Shown here piece by piece: positions 26,033-35,786 of a stretch of 64,000 bases of DNA. The stretch's first letter is position 1. Each line of letters opens with the position of its first letter. The notes under the pieces were generated by a model that saw only the letters and a program-made list of their open reading frames with translations, searched no databases and had not been told where the DNA came from. The stretch is taken from assembly GCF_001425165.1 (NCBI RefSeq), contig NZ_LMDU01000014.1, positions 1 to 64,000 on the forward strand, given 5' to 3'. The position numbers were made by a program, and so were the translations under genes. The stretch is from Pelomonas sp. Root405 (GTDB lineage Bacteria > Pseudomonadota > Gammaproteobacteria > Burkholderiales > Burkholderiaceae_C).

Positions 26033-27952
26033 ATGTGCGGCATCACCGGTCTGTTCGATACCCGCGGCCAGCGCCTGCCCGAGCGCGCGCGCCTGCATCG
26101 GATGAACGAATCCCAGCACCACCGCGGGCCGGATGAGGGGGACCTGCACATCGAGCCCGGCGTCGGTTTCGGCCACCGCCGCCTGTCGGTCATCGACATT
26201 GCCACCGGCCAGCAGCCCATCTTCAATGACGACAAGTCGGTGGCCCTGGTCTTCAACGGCGAGGTCTACAACTACCTGGAGCTGATGGACGAGCTGCGCG
26301 GCCACGGCTATGTTTTCCGCACCAAGAGCGACTCCGAGGCCATCGTGCGCGCGTGGGAGCACTGGGGCGAGGACTGCGTGCACCACCTGCGCGGCATGTT
26401 CGCCTTCATGATCCACGACCGCAAGCGCGACTGCCTGTTCATGGCGCGCGACCGCCTGGGTGTGAAGCCGCTGCATTACGCGCTGACCGAGGATGGCTGG
26501 CTGCTGTTCGGCTCCGAGCTGAAGAGCCTGATGGCCCACGGCGGACTGCGTCAGGAGATCGACCCGCGCGCGGTCGAGGCCTATTTCGCGCTCGGCTATG
26601 TGCCCGACCCGGCCACCATCTACAAACACGCCAAGAAGCTCGCCCCCGGACACCGCCTGCTCGTCAAACGTGGCCAGGCCGTGGGCACGCCGCAGCGCTA
26701 CTGGGACGTCAGGTTCACGCTTGACGCCAAGATCGGCGAAGAAGAGGCCGCCGAGGAGCTGCGTCGCCAGTTGTCGGAGTCGGTCAAGCTGCGTCTGAAG
26801 GCCGAGGTGCCGCTCGGCGCCTTCCTGTCCGGGGGCGTCGACTCCAGCGCCGTCGTCGCGGCGATGGCGCAGCTGGATGACCAACCGGTCAACACCTGCT
26901 CCATCGGCTTCGACGACCCCAAGTTCAATGAGACCGAGTTCGCGCAGATGGTGGCCGACCGCTACCGGACCAACCATCGCGTCGAGACCGTCGGCAGCGA
27001 CGACTTCGGCCTCGTCGACCTGCTGGCCCATCTCTACGACGAGCCCTATGCGGACTCGTCGGCCATCCCGACCTACCGCGTCTGCGAGTTGGCGCGCAAG
27101 CATGTGACCGTGGCGCTCAGCGGCGACGGCGGCGACGAGAGCCTGGGCGGCTACCGCCGCTACAAGATGCACATGATGGAAGAGCGCATGCGCAGCGCCT
27201 TCCCGCCCGCCCTGCGCCGCGGCATCTTCGGGCCGCTCGCCAAGCTGTATCCCAAGGCCGACTGGGCGCCGCGCGTCTTCCGCGCCAAGACCACTTTCCA
27301 GGCCATTGCTCGAAATTCGGTCGACGCCTATTTCAACACCATGGGCCTGGTGCGCGACCCACTGCGGCAGGAGCTCTTCAGCGACAGCTTCAAGCGCGAG
27401 TTGCAGGGCTGGCATGCCAGCGAGGTCTTCCACGAACACGCCCAGCGCGCCGGTACGGACGACCCGTTGGCGCTGGTGCAGTACCTCGACATCCACACCT
27501 ATCTGCCGGGCGACATCAACACCAAGGTCGACCGCGCCAGCATGGCGCACAGCCTGGAGGTGCGCGAGCCGCTGATGGACCACAAGCTGGTCGAGTGGGT
27601 GGCCACGCTGCCGTCCGCGCTGAAGCTGCGCGGCCAGGAAGGCAAGTACATCTTCAAGAAGGCGCTGGAGCCCATGCTGCCGCATGACGTGCTCTACCGG
27701 CCCAAGATGGGTTTCGCCGTGCCGCTGGCGCGCTGGTTGCGCGGCCCGCTGCGCGAGCAGACGCGCCAGGCGCTGCAGCACGGCGCGCTGGCGCAGACCG
27801 GCTGGTTCAACCCTGGCGTCATCTCACGGTTGCTGGACCAGCACGAGCGCGGCGCGATGGACCATGCCCAGCCGCTGTGGGTGCTGCTGATGTTCGACGC
27901 CTTCCTGCGCAATGCGGGTCTGGGCACCGCCACGGCCCGTGCCGCGGCCTGA
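26033..27952 (+). CDS. XrtA/PEP-CTERM system amidotransferase (asparagine synthetase B-like)
   Basis: This 639-aa glutamine-dependent amidotransferase is of the exosortase-A subtype (TIGR03108). The class II glutaminase domain begins at the initiator Met: MCGITGLFD, with Cys2 as the nucleophile after Met removal. This fixes ATG 26033 rather than the in-frame ATG at 25970. Further motifs are HHRGPDEGD, FNGEVYNYLEL and the ATP-pyrophosphatase LSGGVDSSAVV. It probably amidates a uronic acid or modifies a sugar in the polymer rather than making free asparagine. That fits the uronic acid dehydrogenase encoded 22 bp downstream. The substrate is inference. Confidence 0.92.
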   Translation: MCGITGLFDTRGQRLPERARLHRMNESQHHRGPDEGDLHIEPGVGFGHRRLSVIDIATGQQPIFNDDKSVALVFNGEVYNYLELMDELRGHGYVFRTKSDSEAIVRAWEHWGEDCVHHLRGMFAFMIHDRKRDCLFMARDRLGVKPLHYALTEDGWLLFGSELKSLMAHGGLRQEIDPRAVEAYFALGYVPDPATIYKHAKKLAPGHRLLVKRGQAVGTPQRYWDVRFTLDAKIGEEEAAEELRRQLSESVKLRLKAEVPLGAFLSGGVDSSAVVAAMAQLDDQPVNTCSIGFDDPKFNETEFAQMVADRYRTNHRVETVGSDDFGLVDLLAHLYDEPYADSSAIPTYRVCELARKHVTVALSGDGGDESLGGYRRYKMHMMEERMRSAFPPALRRGIFGPLAKLYPKADWAPRVFRAKTTFQAIARNSVDAYFNTMGLVRDPLRQELFSDSFKRELQGWHASEVFHEHAQRAGTDDPLALVQYLDIHTYLPGDINTKVDRASMAHSLEVREPLMDHKLVEWVATLPSALKLRGQEGKYIFKKALEPMLPHDVLYRPKMGFAVPLARWLRGPLREQTRQALQHGALAQTGWFNPGVISRLLDQHERGAMDHAQPLWVLLMFDAFLRNAGLGTATARAAA

Positions 27953-27974
27953 AGACGATCACAAGGACAACAAG

Positions 27975-29291
27975 ATGAAGGTTTCGGTTTTCGGTCTCGG
28001 CTACGTGGGCGCCGTGTCATGCGCCTGCCTGCCCGAACTCGGCCATGACGTGGTGGGCGTGGACATCAACCCACTCAAGGTCGAGCTGATCGCATCGGGC
28101 CAGTCGCCCGTGGTGGAGGAGGGCATCGAGGAGCTGATCGGCGCCGCCGTCAAGGCCGGCAAGCTGACAGCCACGCGCGACGTTGCCGCGGCGGTGCGCG
28201 ATACCGAGATTTCGCTGATCTCGGTGGCCACGCCGTCGCTGCCTAACTTCATGCCCGACTTGACCGCGCTGGACGCCGTTGTTGGCCAGATCGGCGCCGA
28301 GATCGCCAAGAAGGACGGCCAGCACACGCTGGTCATCCGCAGCACCGTCGCGCCCGGCACCACGCGTGCGCGCATCGCGCCGCTGCTGGAGAAAGCCGCG
28401 GGCCGCAAGATCGGCGACCGCCTGTCGCTGGTCTTCAACCCGGAGTTCTTGCGCGAGGGCTCGTCGGTCTCTGACTTCCACAACCCGCCGCAAACCATCG
28501 TCGGCAGCCTGGACGAGGCCGGCGTCGAAGTCATGCGTCGTCTCTACACCGGCGTGCCGGGCAACTTCGTCGCGGCGGATGTCGGCGTGGCGGAGTCGGT
28601 CAAGTACCTGTGCAATGTCTTCCATGCGCTGAAGATCGTCTTCGCCAACGAGGCAGGCGCCGTGCTGAAGGAAACCGGTCTCGACTCGCGCGACGTGCTC
28701 GAGCTGTTCTGCCGCGACACCCAGCTCAACATCTCCAAGGCCTATCTGCGCCCCGGCTTCGCCTTTGGCGGCTCCTGCCTGCCCAAGGAGGTCAAGGGCT
28801 TCCTGACCATCGCGCGCGAACGCGGCGTCGACATCCCCGTGCTCGGCGCGCTGCTGGACAGCAACGACGCCCACATCGGCCGCGCCTATGAGCTGATCGC
28901 TGCTGCCGGCCGCAAGCCGGTCGCGCTGTTCGGCCTGGCGTTCAAGCCCGGCACCGACGACCTGCGCGACTCGCCGCTGGTGGTGCTGGCCGAGAAGCTG
29001 CTCGGCAAGGGTTTCGACCTCGCCATCTACGACAAGTTCGTCAAGATCGCGCGCTTGCTGGGCAAGAACAAGGAATACATCGACCGCGAGATTCCCCACC
29101 TCGACAAGCTGCTGCACGACACGCCCGAGGCCGTGCTGGCCAAGGCCGAGATCGTGGTCGTCGGCCATGCCGATGCCGAGACGCGTCAGCGCATCATTGC
29201 GTTGGCGAAGGGTGCGCGCGTCGTGGACTTGAATGGTTATGCCGATCTCCGCGCTGCCGGGTTTGCCCAGTACGAAGGCATCTGCTGGTGA
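27975..29291 (+). CDS. GDP-mannose 6-dehydrogenase-like nucleotide-sugar dehydrogenase (AlgD type)
   Basis: This 438-aa protein is the same size as Pseudomonas AlgD, with the catalytic Cys at residue 268 in FGGSCLPKEVK, the position known for AlgD. The N-terminal Rossmann motif is GLGYVGAV. AlgD-like NPEFLREGSSVSDFHNPP and YLRPGFAFGG are present, and the C-terminal domain reads LFGLAFKPGTDDLRDSPLV. The predicted product is GDP-mannuronate; UDP-glucose dehydrogenases are more distant in these motifs. No GDP-mannose synthesis genes are in the window. ATG 27975 is preceded by AAGGA. The stop overlaps the next GTG start by 4 bp. Confidence 0.85.
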   Translation: MKVSVFGLGYVGAVSCACLPELGHDVVGVDINPLKVELIASGQSPVVEEGIEELIGAAVKAGKLTATRDVAAAVRDTEISLISVATPSLPNFMPDLTALDAVVGQIGAEIAKKDGQHTLVIRSTVAPGTTRARIAPLLEKAAGRKIGDRLSLVFNPEFLREGSSVSDFHNPPQTIVGSLDEAGVEVMRRLYTGVPGNFVAADVGVAESVKYLCNVFHALKIVFANEAGAVLKETGLDSRDVLELFCRDTQLNISKAYLRPGFAFGGSCLPKEVKGFLTIARERGVDIPVLGALLDSNDAHIGRAYELIAAAGRKPVALFGLAFKPGTDDLRDSPLVVLAEKLLGKGFDLAIYDKFVKIARLLGKNKEYIDREIPHLDKLLHDTPEAVLAKAEIVVVGHADAETRQRIIALAKGARVVDLNGYADLRAAGFAQYEGICW

Positions 29292-30493
29292 ACCGTTTGA
29301 AGGTCGCGTTCGTCTCGCCTGTCTTCCTGTTTCCGGCCGATGCCGGCGGCAAGATCCGCACGGGCAACATCCTGCGCGGGCTCAAGGAGAGCGGCCAGTT
29401 CGACATCACGCTGCTGTCGCCGGCAACGCCTGAGCAGCAGCGTGAATGGCAGGGCGAGATCGACCGGCTTTGCGAGCGCTTCGTTGGCTGGCAGCCGAAC
29501 TCGCCGAAACCGCGCTGGAAGCGCGCGCCAGACCTGCTGTCCTCGCTGCCGATCAACGTGGTGAATGACCGCACGCCCGCGGCCGTTGCCGCCGTCGAGA
29601 AGGCGCTGGCCGCCGAGCGGTTCGACGTTGTCGTCTTCGATTTCGTCCATGCCGCTGTGCTGCGACCCGACCAGCTTCAGGGTGCAACAGTCTGCTTCAC
29701 GCACAACGTCGAGACGGAGATCTTCGAGCGTCACGCCAAGACGGCCGCGAGCGCACCGCTGCGCTGGCTGTGGGCCGCGCAGGCGGCCAAGATGCGCCGC
29801 TTTGAGCGTGAGGCGCTGGCCCGCTTCACGCGCGTGGTCGCCGTGTCGGAGCGCGACGCGAAGATGTTCGAGAAGAACGATGGGCTCAAGACCGCACGCG
29901 CCATCCCGACCGGCGTGGACCTGGACTTCTTCTCCTGGCAGCCACCGGCGGATGGCAGCCCGGTGGTGGTCTTCACCGGCTCGATGGACTGGGAGGCCAA
30001 TGTCGACGGCATCCGTTTCTACATCGACGAGGTCTGGCCGCGTGTGCGCAGCCAGATCCCTAACGCGCAATTGCGTGTCGTCGGCCGCCATCCGCCCGCG
30101 TCGCTGACGCAGCGCAATGTGCCCGGCGTGACCTTCACCGGCTTTGTCGACGATGTGCGCGACCATGTGCGTGATGCGCAGGCTTTCGTCATCCCGCTGC
30201 GCGTCGGCGGCGGCACCCGCATCAAGGCCTTCGAGGCCATGGCCATGGGCCTGCCAGTCGTGTCGACGACCATCGGCATCGAGGGGCTGGATGTCGACCA
30301 CGGCACGCATTTCCTTCGTGCTGATGGCGCCGAGGCGTTGGCCGACGCGACGCTCAAGTTGATTGCCGATGGCGCGCTGCGCCTGAAGCTGTCACGTGCG
30401 GCGCGCGAGCTGGTTGAAGCGCGCTTCGGTCATCGTGTCGCGGCCGAGGTGTTCGCCTGCATCCTCGTGGAAGCCGTCGAGGCGTCGGCATGA
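29288..30493 (+). CDS. Family 4 glycosyltransferase
   Basis: This is a 401-aa GT-B glycosyltransferase. The N-terminal half has AFVSPVFLFPADAGGKIRTG, the glycine-rich acceptor loop, and FTHNVETEIFERH. The C-terminal domain has FTGSMDWEANVDGIRFYIDEV, RVVGRHPP and GGTRIKAFEAMAMGLPVV. It resembles the TIGR03087 protein at 17622 in layout but lacks that branch's YLVHRLPYPPNKGDK opening, so it probably adds a different sugar. It is coupled by GTGA to the AlgD-like gene and by ATGA to the following glycosyltransferase. Confidence 0.85.
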   Translation: MNRLKVAFVSPVFLFPADAGGKIRTGNILRGLKESGQFDITLLSPATPEQQREWQGEIDRLCERFVGWQPNSPKPRWKRAPDLLSSLPINVVNDRTPAAVAAVEKALAAERFDVVVFDFVHAAVLRPDQLQGATVCFTHNVETEIFERHAKTAASAPLRWLWAAQAAKMRRFEREALARFTRVVAVSERDAKMFEKNDGLKTARAIPTGVDLDFFSWQPPADGSPVVVFTGSMDWEANVDGIRFYIDEVWPRVRSQIPNAQLRVVGRHPPASLTQRNVPGVTFTGFVDDVRDHVRDAQAFVIPLRVGGGTRIKAFEAMAMGLPVVSTTIGIEGLDVDHGTHFLRADGAEALADATLKLIADGALRLKLSRAARELVEARFGHRVAAEVFACILVEAVEASA

Positions 30494-31704
30494 CGAGGTT
30501 GAAGGTGCTGACCTTTTCGACGCTGTTTCCGAGCAGCGTTCGCCCAGGCCATGGCATCTTTGTCGAGACAAGGCTGCGCGAGTTGGTGAAGAGCGGCGAG
30601 GTCGAATCCCGTGTCGTCGCACCCGTGCCCTGGTTTCCATCAACCAAACCGCGCTGGGGCGATTACGCCAGGTTTGCCGCCACGCCCGCGCGGGAGCAGC
30701 GCAATGGCCTGGATGTGCTGCATCCGCGCTATCTGCTGCTGCCCAAGGTGGGCATGACCACGGCACCGCTGACCCTCGCCCTCGGCGCGCGCGCGGCCTT
30801 GCAGCAGGTGATCGACGAGGGCTTCGACTTTGATGTCATCGATGCCCACTACTACTACCCCGACGGTGTCGCCGCCGCCTTGCTGGCCAAGTGGTTCCGC
30901 AAGCCGCTGGCGGTGACGGCCCGCGGCAGCGACGTCAACCTGATCGGCCGCCATGGCCTGCCGCGACGCTGGATGCGCTGGGCTTCCAAGATCGCCGATG
31001 CCTCCATCGGCGTCAGTCAGGCACTGGTCGACCGGATGAATGAACTCGGCATCGTCAGCCCGCGCCAGCTGGTGCTGCGCAATGGTGTCGATGTGGAGCG
31101 TTTTCGCGCTGACGCAGATCGGGTTGCCCTGCGTGCTCGCCTGGGTGCCGAAGGCAGTCCGCTGTTGGTGTCGGTCGGCAATTTGGTGCCGTTGAAGGGC
31201 CATGACCTCGTCATCGAGGCGCTGGCCATTTTGCGCGGCCAAGGACTGCAGGCGCGTCTATGCATCATCGGCGCAGGGCCGCTGCGCCCCACCCTTGAAG
31301 CGCTGGCGGATCGCCTGGGACTGCGTTCGGAAGTCCGCTTCCTCGGGGCTCTGCCGCAGCAGGATCTGGCCGGCTGGTACGCCGCGGCCGACATGCTGCT
31401 GCTCGCATCGGAACGCGAGGGTTGGCCGAACGTGTTGCTGGAAAGCATGGCCTGCGGAACGCCCGTCATCGCTACCGCGGTGGGCGGAATCCCGGAGATC
31501 GTCAAGATGCCGTTTACCGGTCGCGTCGTAGAAGAGCGCTCCGCACGCAGCCTGGCAGAGGCTGCCAAGGCCCTTTGGCAGTCGCCATCGTCACGCGACG
31601 CCGTGCGCGGCTATGCGCAGGGTTTCGGTTGGCAGGCGACGACCGAAGGCCAGCTAACGCTGTTTGGGGACATGGCTCGCTGCTGGAGGGCCCGTCATGC
31701 GTGA
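30490..31704 (+). CDS. Family 4 glycosyltransferase
   Basis: This is a 404-aa GT-B enzyme. The N-terminus reads VLTFSTLFPSSVRPGHGIFVE, followed by DVIDAHYYYPDGVAAALLAKW and TARGSDVNLI. The C-terminal donor domain contains SVGNLVPLKGHDLVIEALAIL, IIGAGPLRP and EGWPNVLLESMACGTPVIAT with the E-x7-E arrangement. It would extend the lipid-linked repeat unit. The ATG overlaps the previous stop (ATGA), and its own end overlaps the O-ligase-like gene by 8 bp, so it sits within a tightly coupled four-gene run from 27975 to 33972. Confidence 0.87.
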   Translation: MTRLKVLTFSTLFPSSVRPGHGIFVETRLRELVKSGEVESRVVAPVPWFPSTKPRWGDYARFAATPAREQRNGLDVLHPRYLLLPKVGMTTAPLTLALGARAALQQVIDEGFDFDVIDAHYYYPDGVAAALLAKWFRKPLAVTARGSDVNLIGRHGLPRRWMRWASKIADASIGVSQALVDRMNELGIVSPRQLVLRNGVDVERFRADADRVALRARLGAEGSPLLVSVGNLVPLKGHDLVIEALAILRGQGLQARLCIIGAGPLRPTLEALADRLGLRSEVRFLGALPQQDLAGWYAAADMLLLASEREGWPNVLLESMACGTPVIATAVGGIPEIVKMPFTGRVVEERSARSLAEAAKALWQSPSSRDAVRGYAQGFGWQATTEGQLTLFGDMARCWRARHA

Positions 31705-33016
31705 CCTTGCCTTGCTGGTCATCATCGGCTGGATCTTCATCCAGGCCTTCCGCCGGCCCTGGATCGGCATCCTGGGCTGGACCTGGCTCAGCATCATGAA
31801 CCCCCACCAGCTGAGCTGGTCGTTGAACACGATGCCGATCGCGGCCGCCATCGGCGGCGCCACGCTGATCGGCCTCTTCATTACCAAGGACAGGCGCGAC
31901 TACTCGCAAAGTCGCGAGGGCATCGTCCTCATCCTCTTCATGGTCTGGATGTGCATCACGCTGCCTTTCTCGATGATCTTCGAGCCGTCCTTCGAGCTGT
32001 GGAAGCGGGTCATGAAGATCGATCTGATGATCCTGGTGGCCATCGTGCTGCTGCACAGTAAGCGACACGCCATGCTGCTGACCTGGGTGCTGGTCTTCTC
32101 CATCGGCTTCTTCGGCGTCAAGGGCGGCGCGTTCACCCTCGCGACCGGCGGCAGCTACAAGGTGTGGGGACCGGAGAACACCTATATTGAGGGCAACAAC
32201 GAGGTAGCGCTGGCCATCGTCATGGTCATCCCCCTGATGCGCTTCCTGCAGATGCAGATGCAGGCTAAATGGGCTAAGACGACGATGACAGTCTGCATGG
32301 TGCTGATGGCGATGTCGGCGCTCGGCAGCCACTCGCGCGGCGCACTGCTGGCCATTGCGGCAATGGCCTTGGTGCTGTGGTGGCGCGGCAAGAACAAGAT
32401 GGTCGGTGCGATGTTGATGGTGGTTGTCGGCATTGCGCTGCTGTCGGTGATGCCGGCCGAGTGGTGGGACCGGATGAACACCATCAAGACCTATGACCAA
32501 GACGATTCAGCGCTCGGCCGCCTCAACGCCTGGGGCATGGCTTGGAATCTGGCCAAGGACCGGATTTTCGGTGGCGGCTACATGATCTGGACGGCCAGCA
32601 TCTTCGCCATCTACGGGCCTGAGCCCGACCGCGTGCATGCCGCGCACAGCATCTATTTCATGGTGCTGGGCGAGCAGGGCTTCATCGGCCTGTTCCTTTT
32701 CCTGACCATGTTCACCATGGCCTGGTTCACGGCGGGCAAGCTGCGTATCAAGGGGAGGGCGCAGCCGCAGACACAGTGGCTGTCCGACCTTGGCGGCATG
32801 CTGCAGGTGAGCTTGGCCGGCTATGCCGTGGGCGGGGCCTTCCTGAGCCTCAGCTACTGGGACCTGCCCTACAACCTGCTCATCCTCGCGGTCATCGGCC
32901 AGCGTTGGATGCAGAACAAGGCGTGGTTGCAAGAGAAGGAGGAGCCGGTCATCTACTGGCCCGAATTCCTGAAGAAGCGTTTCCAGAAGAAGAAACCGGT
33001 GCCGATGCTGCCATGA
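31697..33016 (+). CDS. Exosortase A-associated O-antigen ligase/polymerase-like membrane protein (TIGR03097 type)
   Basis: This 439-aa polytopic protein has about ten helices and belongs to the O-antigen ligase/Wzy superfamily branch found with exosortase A. The long periplasmic loop carries GENTYIEGNNEVALAIVMV-like sequence, SHSRGALLA and the RVHAAHSIYFMVLGEQGFIG segment, whose His/Arg residues are typical of Wzy_C. It may polymerise repeat units or transfer glycan to PEP-CTERM proteins; the family name proposes O-glycosylation. The start is set at ATG 31697 (MRDLALLVIIGW), directly at the first helix, rather than an in-frame ATG at 31664. Confidence 0.88.
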   Translation: MRDLALLVIIGWIFIQAFRRPWIGILGWTWLSIMNPHQLSWSLNTMPIAAAIGGATLIGLFITKDRRDYSQSREGIVLILFMVWMCITLPFSMIFEPSFELWKRVMKIDLMILVAIVLLHSKRHAMLLTWVLVFSIGFFGVKGGAFTLATGGSYKVWGPENTYIEGNNEVALAIVMVIPLMRFLQMQMQAKWAKTTMTVCMVLMAMSALGSHSRGALLAIAAMALVLWWRGKNKMVGAMLMVVVGIALLSVMPAEWWDRMNTIKTYDQDDSALGRLNAWGMAWNLAKDRIFGGGYMIWTASIFAIYGPEPDRVHAAHSIYFMVLGEQGFIGLFLFLTMFTMAWFTAGKLRIKGRAQPQTQWLSDLGGMLQVSLAGYAVGGAFLSLSYWDLPYNLLILAVIGQRWMQNKAWLQEKEEPVIYWPEFLKKRFQKKKPVPMLP

Positions 33017-33972
33017 AGCCCTTGTTCAGCCTGTTGTCTCCGGCGGGCGCGCGGGCGCGCCTGACGGTGTTGATCTTCCATCGCGTGCTGCGCGTGCCGG
33101 ATCCGCTATTCCCCGACGAGGTCGATGCCGCGCGCTTCGATGAGTTGCTGGGCTGGGCCAAGTCCTGGTTCAACGTGCTGCCGCTTGATAGGGCCATCCG
33201 GCAGCTCCACGAAGGCGCTCTGCCAGCACGAGCGGCTGCGTTGAGCTTCGACGACGGCTACGCCGACAACCATGATGTGGCGCTGCCGTTGCTGCGAAAG
33301 CATGGCCTTCCGTGCAGTTTTTTCGTTGCCACCGGCTTTCTCGACGGTGGGCGGATGTGGAACGACACGCTGATTGAATCGGTTCGGCGCAGCAGCAAAT
33401 CCGTGCTGGATCTGCGCGGTCTGAAGGACGGCCACGGTGAGGATCTGGGCCAGCATGCGCTGGGCGATGATGCCCACCGCCGCACAGCCCTCGGCCACCT
33501 GATCCAGCGCGTCAAGTATCTGGCCCCGGAGCCGCGCGTCGCCTGCGTCGACGCCATCGCGCAGCGCGCCGAGGCCAGCCCGCCCGACGACCTGATGATG
33601 AACAGCGAGCAGGTGCGCAACCTGCGCCGCGCCGGCATGCAGATCGGGGCGCATACGGTCAGCCACCCGATCCTGGCGAAGCTTCCCGTCAACCAGGCCG
33701 CCGACGAGATCGCTCGCAGTCGAGACGCGTTGCAGGCCTTGCTCGGAGAGCATGTCGGCCTGTTCGCGTATCCCAACGGAAAGCCGGGGACCGATTACCT
33801 TCCCGACGTACACCCTGGCATCGTCCGCGAACTGGGTTTCGATGCGGCGGTCTCGACCCGCTGGGCGGCGGCGCGACGCGGTGAAGACGTCTTCCAGATC
33901 CCGCGATTCACACCGTGGGACAGAGGGCGGCTGAAGTTCGGCCTGCGCCTCGCTCGCAATTTTTCGAACTAG
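33013..33972 (+). CDS. Polysaccharide deacetylase family protein (NodB domain)
   Basis: This is a 319-aa NodB-type deacetylase distinct from the DUF3473 enzyme at 15682. Motif 1 is LSFDDGYADNH (Asp80, Asp81) and motif 2 is HTVSHP (His214, His218), the usual metal triad. The long insert between the motifs and the FAYPNGKPGTDY block resemble deacetylases of the XrtA-associated group. No signal peptide is evident. ATG 33013 overlaps the ligase-like gene stop by 4 bp. It closes the plus-strand exopolysaccharide locus; the next gene is a housekeeping gene on the other strand. Confidence 0.88.
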   Translation: MKPLFSLLSPAGARARLTVLIFHRVLRVPDPLFPDEVDAARFDELLGWAKSWFNVLPLDRAIRQLHEGALPARAAALSFDDGYADNHDVALPLLRKHGLPCSFFVATGFLDGGRMWNDTLIESVRRSSKSVLDLRGLKDGHGEDLGQHALGDDAHRRTALGHLIQRVKYLAPEPRVACVDAIAQRAEASPPDDLMMNSEQVRNLRRAGMQIGAHTVSHPILAKLPVNQAADEIARSRDALQALLGEHVGLFAYPNGKPGTDYLPDVHPGIVRELGFDAAVSTRWAAARRGEDVFQIPRFTPWDRGRLKFGLRLARNFSN

Positions 33973-34058
33973 CGACGAGGCCCATCAAGGCGCCCCTGCG
34001 GAGAGTGCAGACCTGGACCATGTCGGGCGGTCTGCCCAACCACCCGCGCATGGTGCCG

Positions 34059-35600
34059 TCAGGCCGCAGCGACGGGGATACCGATGGCCTTGCCCGAGGC
34101 AATGCGCTGCTTCCACTCGGCCGGGCCGGTGATGTGGGCGCTGGTGCCGGTGGCGTCGACCGCCACGGTGACAGGCATATCCACCACGTCGAACTCGTAG
34201 ATGGCTTCCATGCCCAGGTCCTCGAAGCCGACAACCTGGGCGCCCTTGATGGCCTTGCTGACGAGGTAGGCCGAACCGCCGACGGCCATCAGGTAGGCGC
34301 TGTTGTGGTTCTTGATCGATTCGATGGCCACCGGGCCGCGCTCCGCCTTACCGACCATCGCGATGAGGCCGGTCTTTGCCAGCATCATGTCGGTGAACTT
34401 GTCCATGCGCGTGGCGGTGGTGGGGCCGGCGGGGCCGACGACCTCGTCACGCACCGGGTCGACCGGGCCGACGTAGTAGATCGCGCGGTTCGTGAAGTCC
34501 ACCGGCAGCGATTCACCCTTGGCCAGCATGTCCTGGATGCGCTTGTGGGCGGCGTCGCGGCCGGTCAGCATCTTGCCGTTCAGCAGCAACGTTTCGCCGG
34601 CCTCCCAGGTGGCGACTTCGGCCGGCGTCAACGCGTTCAGGTCGACGCGGCGGCTCTTGTTGTAGTCGGGCGCCCACTGCACGTCGGGCCACAGGTCCAG
34701 GCTGGGCGGCTCCAGGTAGGTGGGGCCGCTGCCGTCCAGCACGAAGTGCGCATGGCGCGTGGCAGCGCAGTTAGGGATCATGGCGATGGGCTTGCTGGCC
34801 GCGTGGGTCGGGAAGGTCTTGATCTTCACGTCTAGCACTGTGGTGAGGCCGCCCAAGCCCTGCGCGCCGATGCCCAAAGCGTTCACCTTCTCGTACAGCT
34901 CGATGCGCATCTCTTCGAGCTTGTTTTGCGGGCCGCGTTGCAGCAGCTCGTACATGTCGATGTCTTCCATCAGCGCCTGCTTGGCCAGCAGGGCGGCCTT
35001 CTCGGCCGTGCCGCCGACGCCAATGCCCAGCATGCCCGGCGGGCACCAGCCGGCGCCCATGGTCGGCACCGTCTTCAGCACCCACTCGACGATGTCGTCA
35101 CTGGGGTTGAGCATGTAGACCTTGCTCTTGTTCTCCGAGCCGCCGCCCTTGGCCGCGACGATGACGTCGACCGTGTTGCCGGGCACCACCTCCATCTGCA
35201 CGACGGCGGGCGTGTTGTCCTTGGTGTTCTTGCGGGCAAAGATGGGGTCGTCCAGCACCGAAGCGCGCAGCTTGTTATCGGGGTTGAGATAACCCTGGCG
35301 CACGCCTTCGTTGATGGCGTCCTCGATGCTGCCGCTGAAGCCTTCCCAGCGCACGTCCATACCGATCTTCAAGAAGACGTTGACGATGCCGGTGTCCTGG
35401 CAGATCGGGCGGCGACCTTCGGCGCACATGCGGCTGTTGGTCAGGATCTGCGCGATGGCGTCCTTGGCGGCGGGCGAGGCCTCGCTCTCGTAGGCGCGGG
35501 CCAGGTGGGCGATGTAGTCGGCGGGGTGGTAGTAGCTGATGTACTGCAGCGCGGCGGCGACGCTGTCGACGAGGTCCGCGTACTTGATCGTGGTGCTCAT
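34059..35600 (-). CDS. fumA: Fumarate hydratase, class I (iron-sulfur type)
   Basis: This is an oxygen-sensitive [4Fe-4S] fumarase converting fumarate to malate in the TCA cycle. The 513 aa include both the alpha part (SRMCAEGRRPICQDTGIVNVFLK, ending near residue 290) and the beta part (LLNGKMLTGRDAAHKRI, YYVGPVDPVRDEVVGPAGPTTATRMD), as in the single-chain FumA/FumB form. Conserved cysteines lie in ICQDTG, GAGWCPPG and NCAAT. GGACC lies shortly upstream of the ATG. A class II fumarase is encoded at 36782, with a PEP-CTERM gene between the two. Confidence 0.95.
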   Translation of the reverse strand: MSTTIKYADLVDSVAAALQYISYYHPADYIAHLARAYESEASPAAKDAIAQILTNSRMCAEGRRPICQDTGIVNVFLKIGMDVRWEGFSGSIEDAINEGVRQGYLNPDNKLRASVLDDPIFARKNTKDNTPAVVQMEVVPGNTVDVIVAAKGGGSENKSKVYMLNPSDDIVEWVLKTVPTMGAGWCPPGMLGIGVGGTAEKAALLAKQALMEDIDMYELLQRGPQNKLEEMRIELYEKVNALGIGAQGLGGLTTVLDVKIKTFPTHAASKPIAMIPNCAATRHAHFVLDGSGPTYLEPPSLDLWPDVQWAPDYNKSRRVDLNALTPAEVATWEAGETLLLNGKMLTGRDAAHKRIQDMLAKGESLPVDFTNRAIYYVGPVDPVRDEVVGPAGPTTATRMDKFTDMMLAKTGLIAMVGKAERGPVAIESIKNHNSAYLMAVGGSAYLVSKAIKGAQVVGFEDLGMEAIYEFDVVDMPVTVAVDATGTSAHITGPAEWKQRIASGKAIGIPVAAA

Positions 35601-35700
35601 GGGGTCCTAGGGCTCGGTGCGGCGAGGCGGAATTATCCCGCAGGCTTCCCCTTGTTCGGCCCGCGCCCGTGCCGGGCAAACCGATGTGCAGGTCAAAAAG

Positions 35701-35736
35701 AAGAATCCCCGGCAACTTGCATTGCCGGGGATTCTT
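35701..35736 (-). terminator. Rho-independent terminator of the PEP-CTERM gene at 35787
   Basis: A perfect 15-bp inverted repeat (35701-35715 with 35722-35736, loop CTTGCA) is followed on the minus strand by CTTTTTGAC. It sits 50 bp past the PEP-CTERM stop and about 100 bp upstream of fumA, insulating the two genes. Confidence 0.9.
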
Positions 35737-35786
35737 GTTGGATTCAACCCTGCGTCAGCGCATGCGCGCTGATCGCAGAAGCCTTA

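Noticed and set aside
26015-27781. A 588-codon minus-strand open frame
   Set aside because: It is a shadow of the amidotransferase gene, with no motifs of its own.
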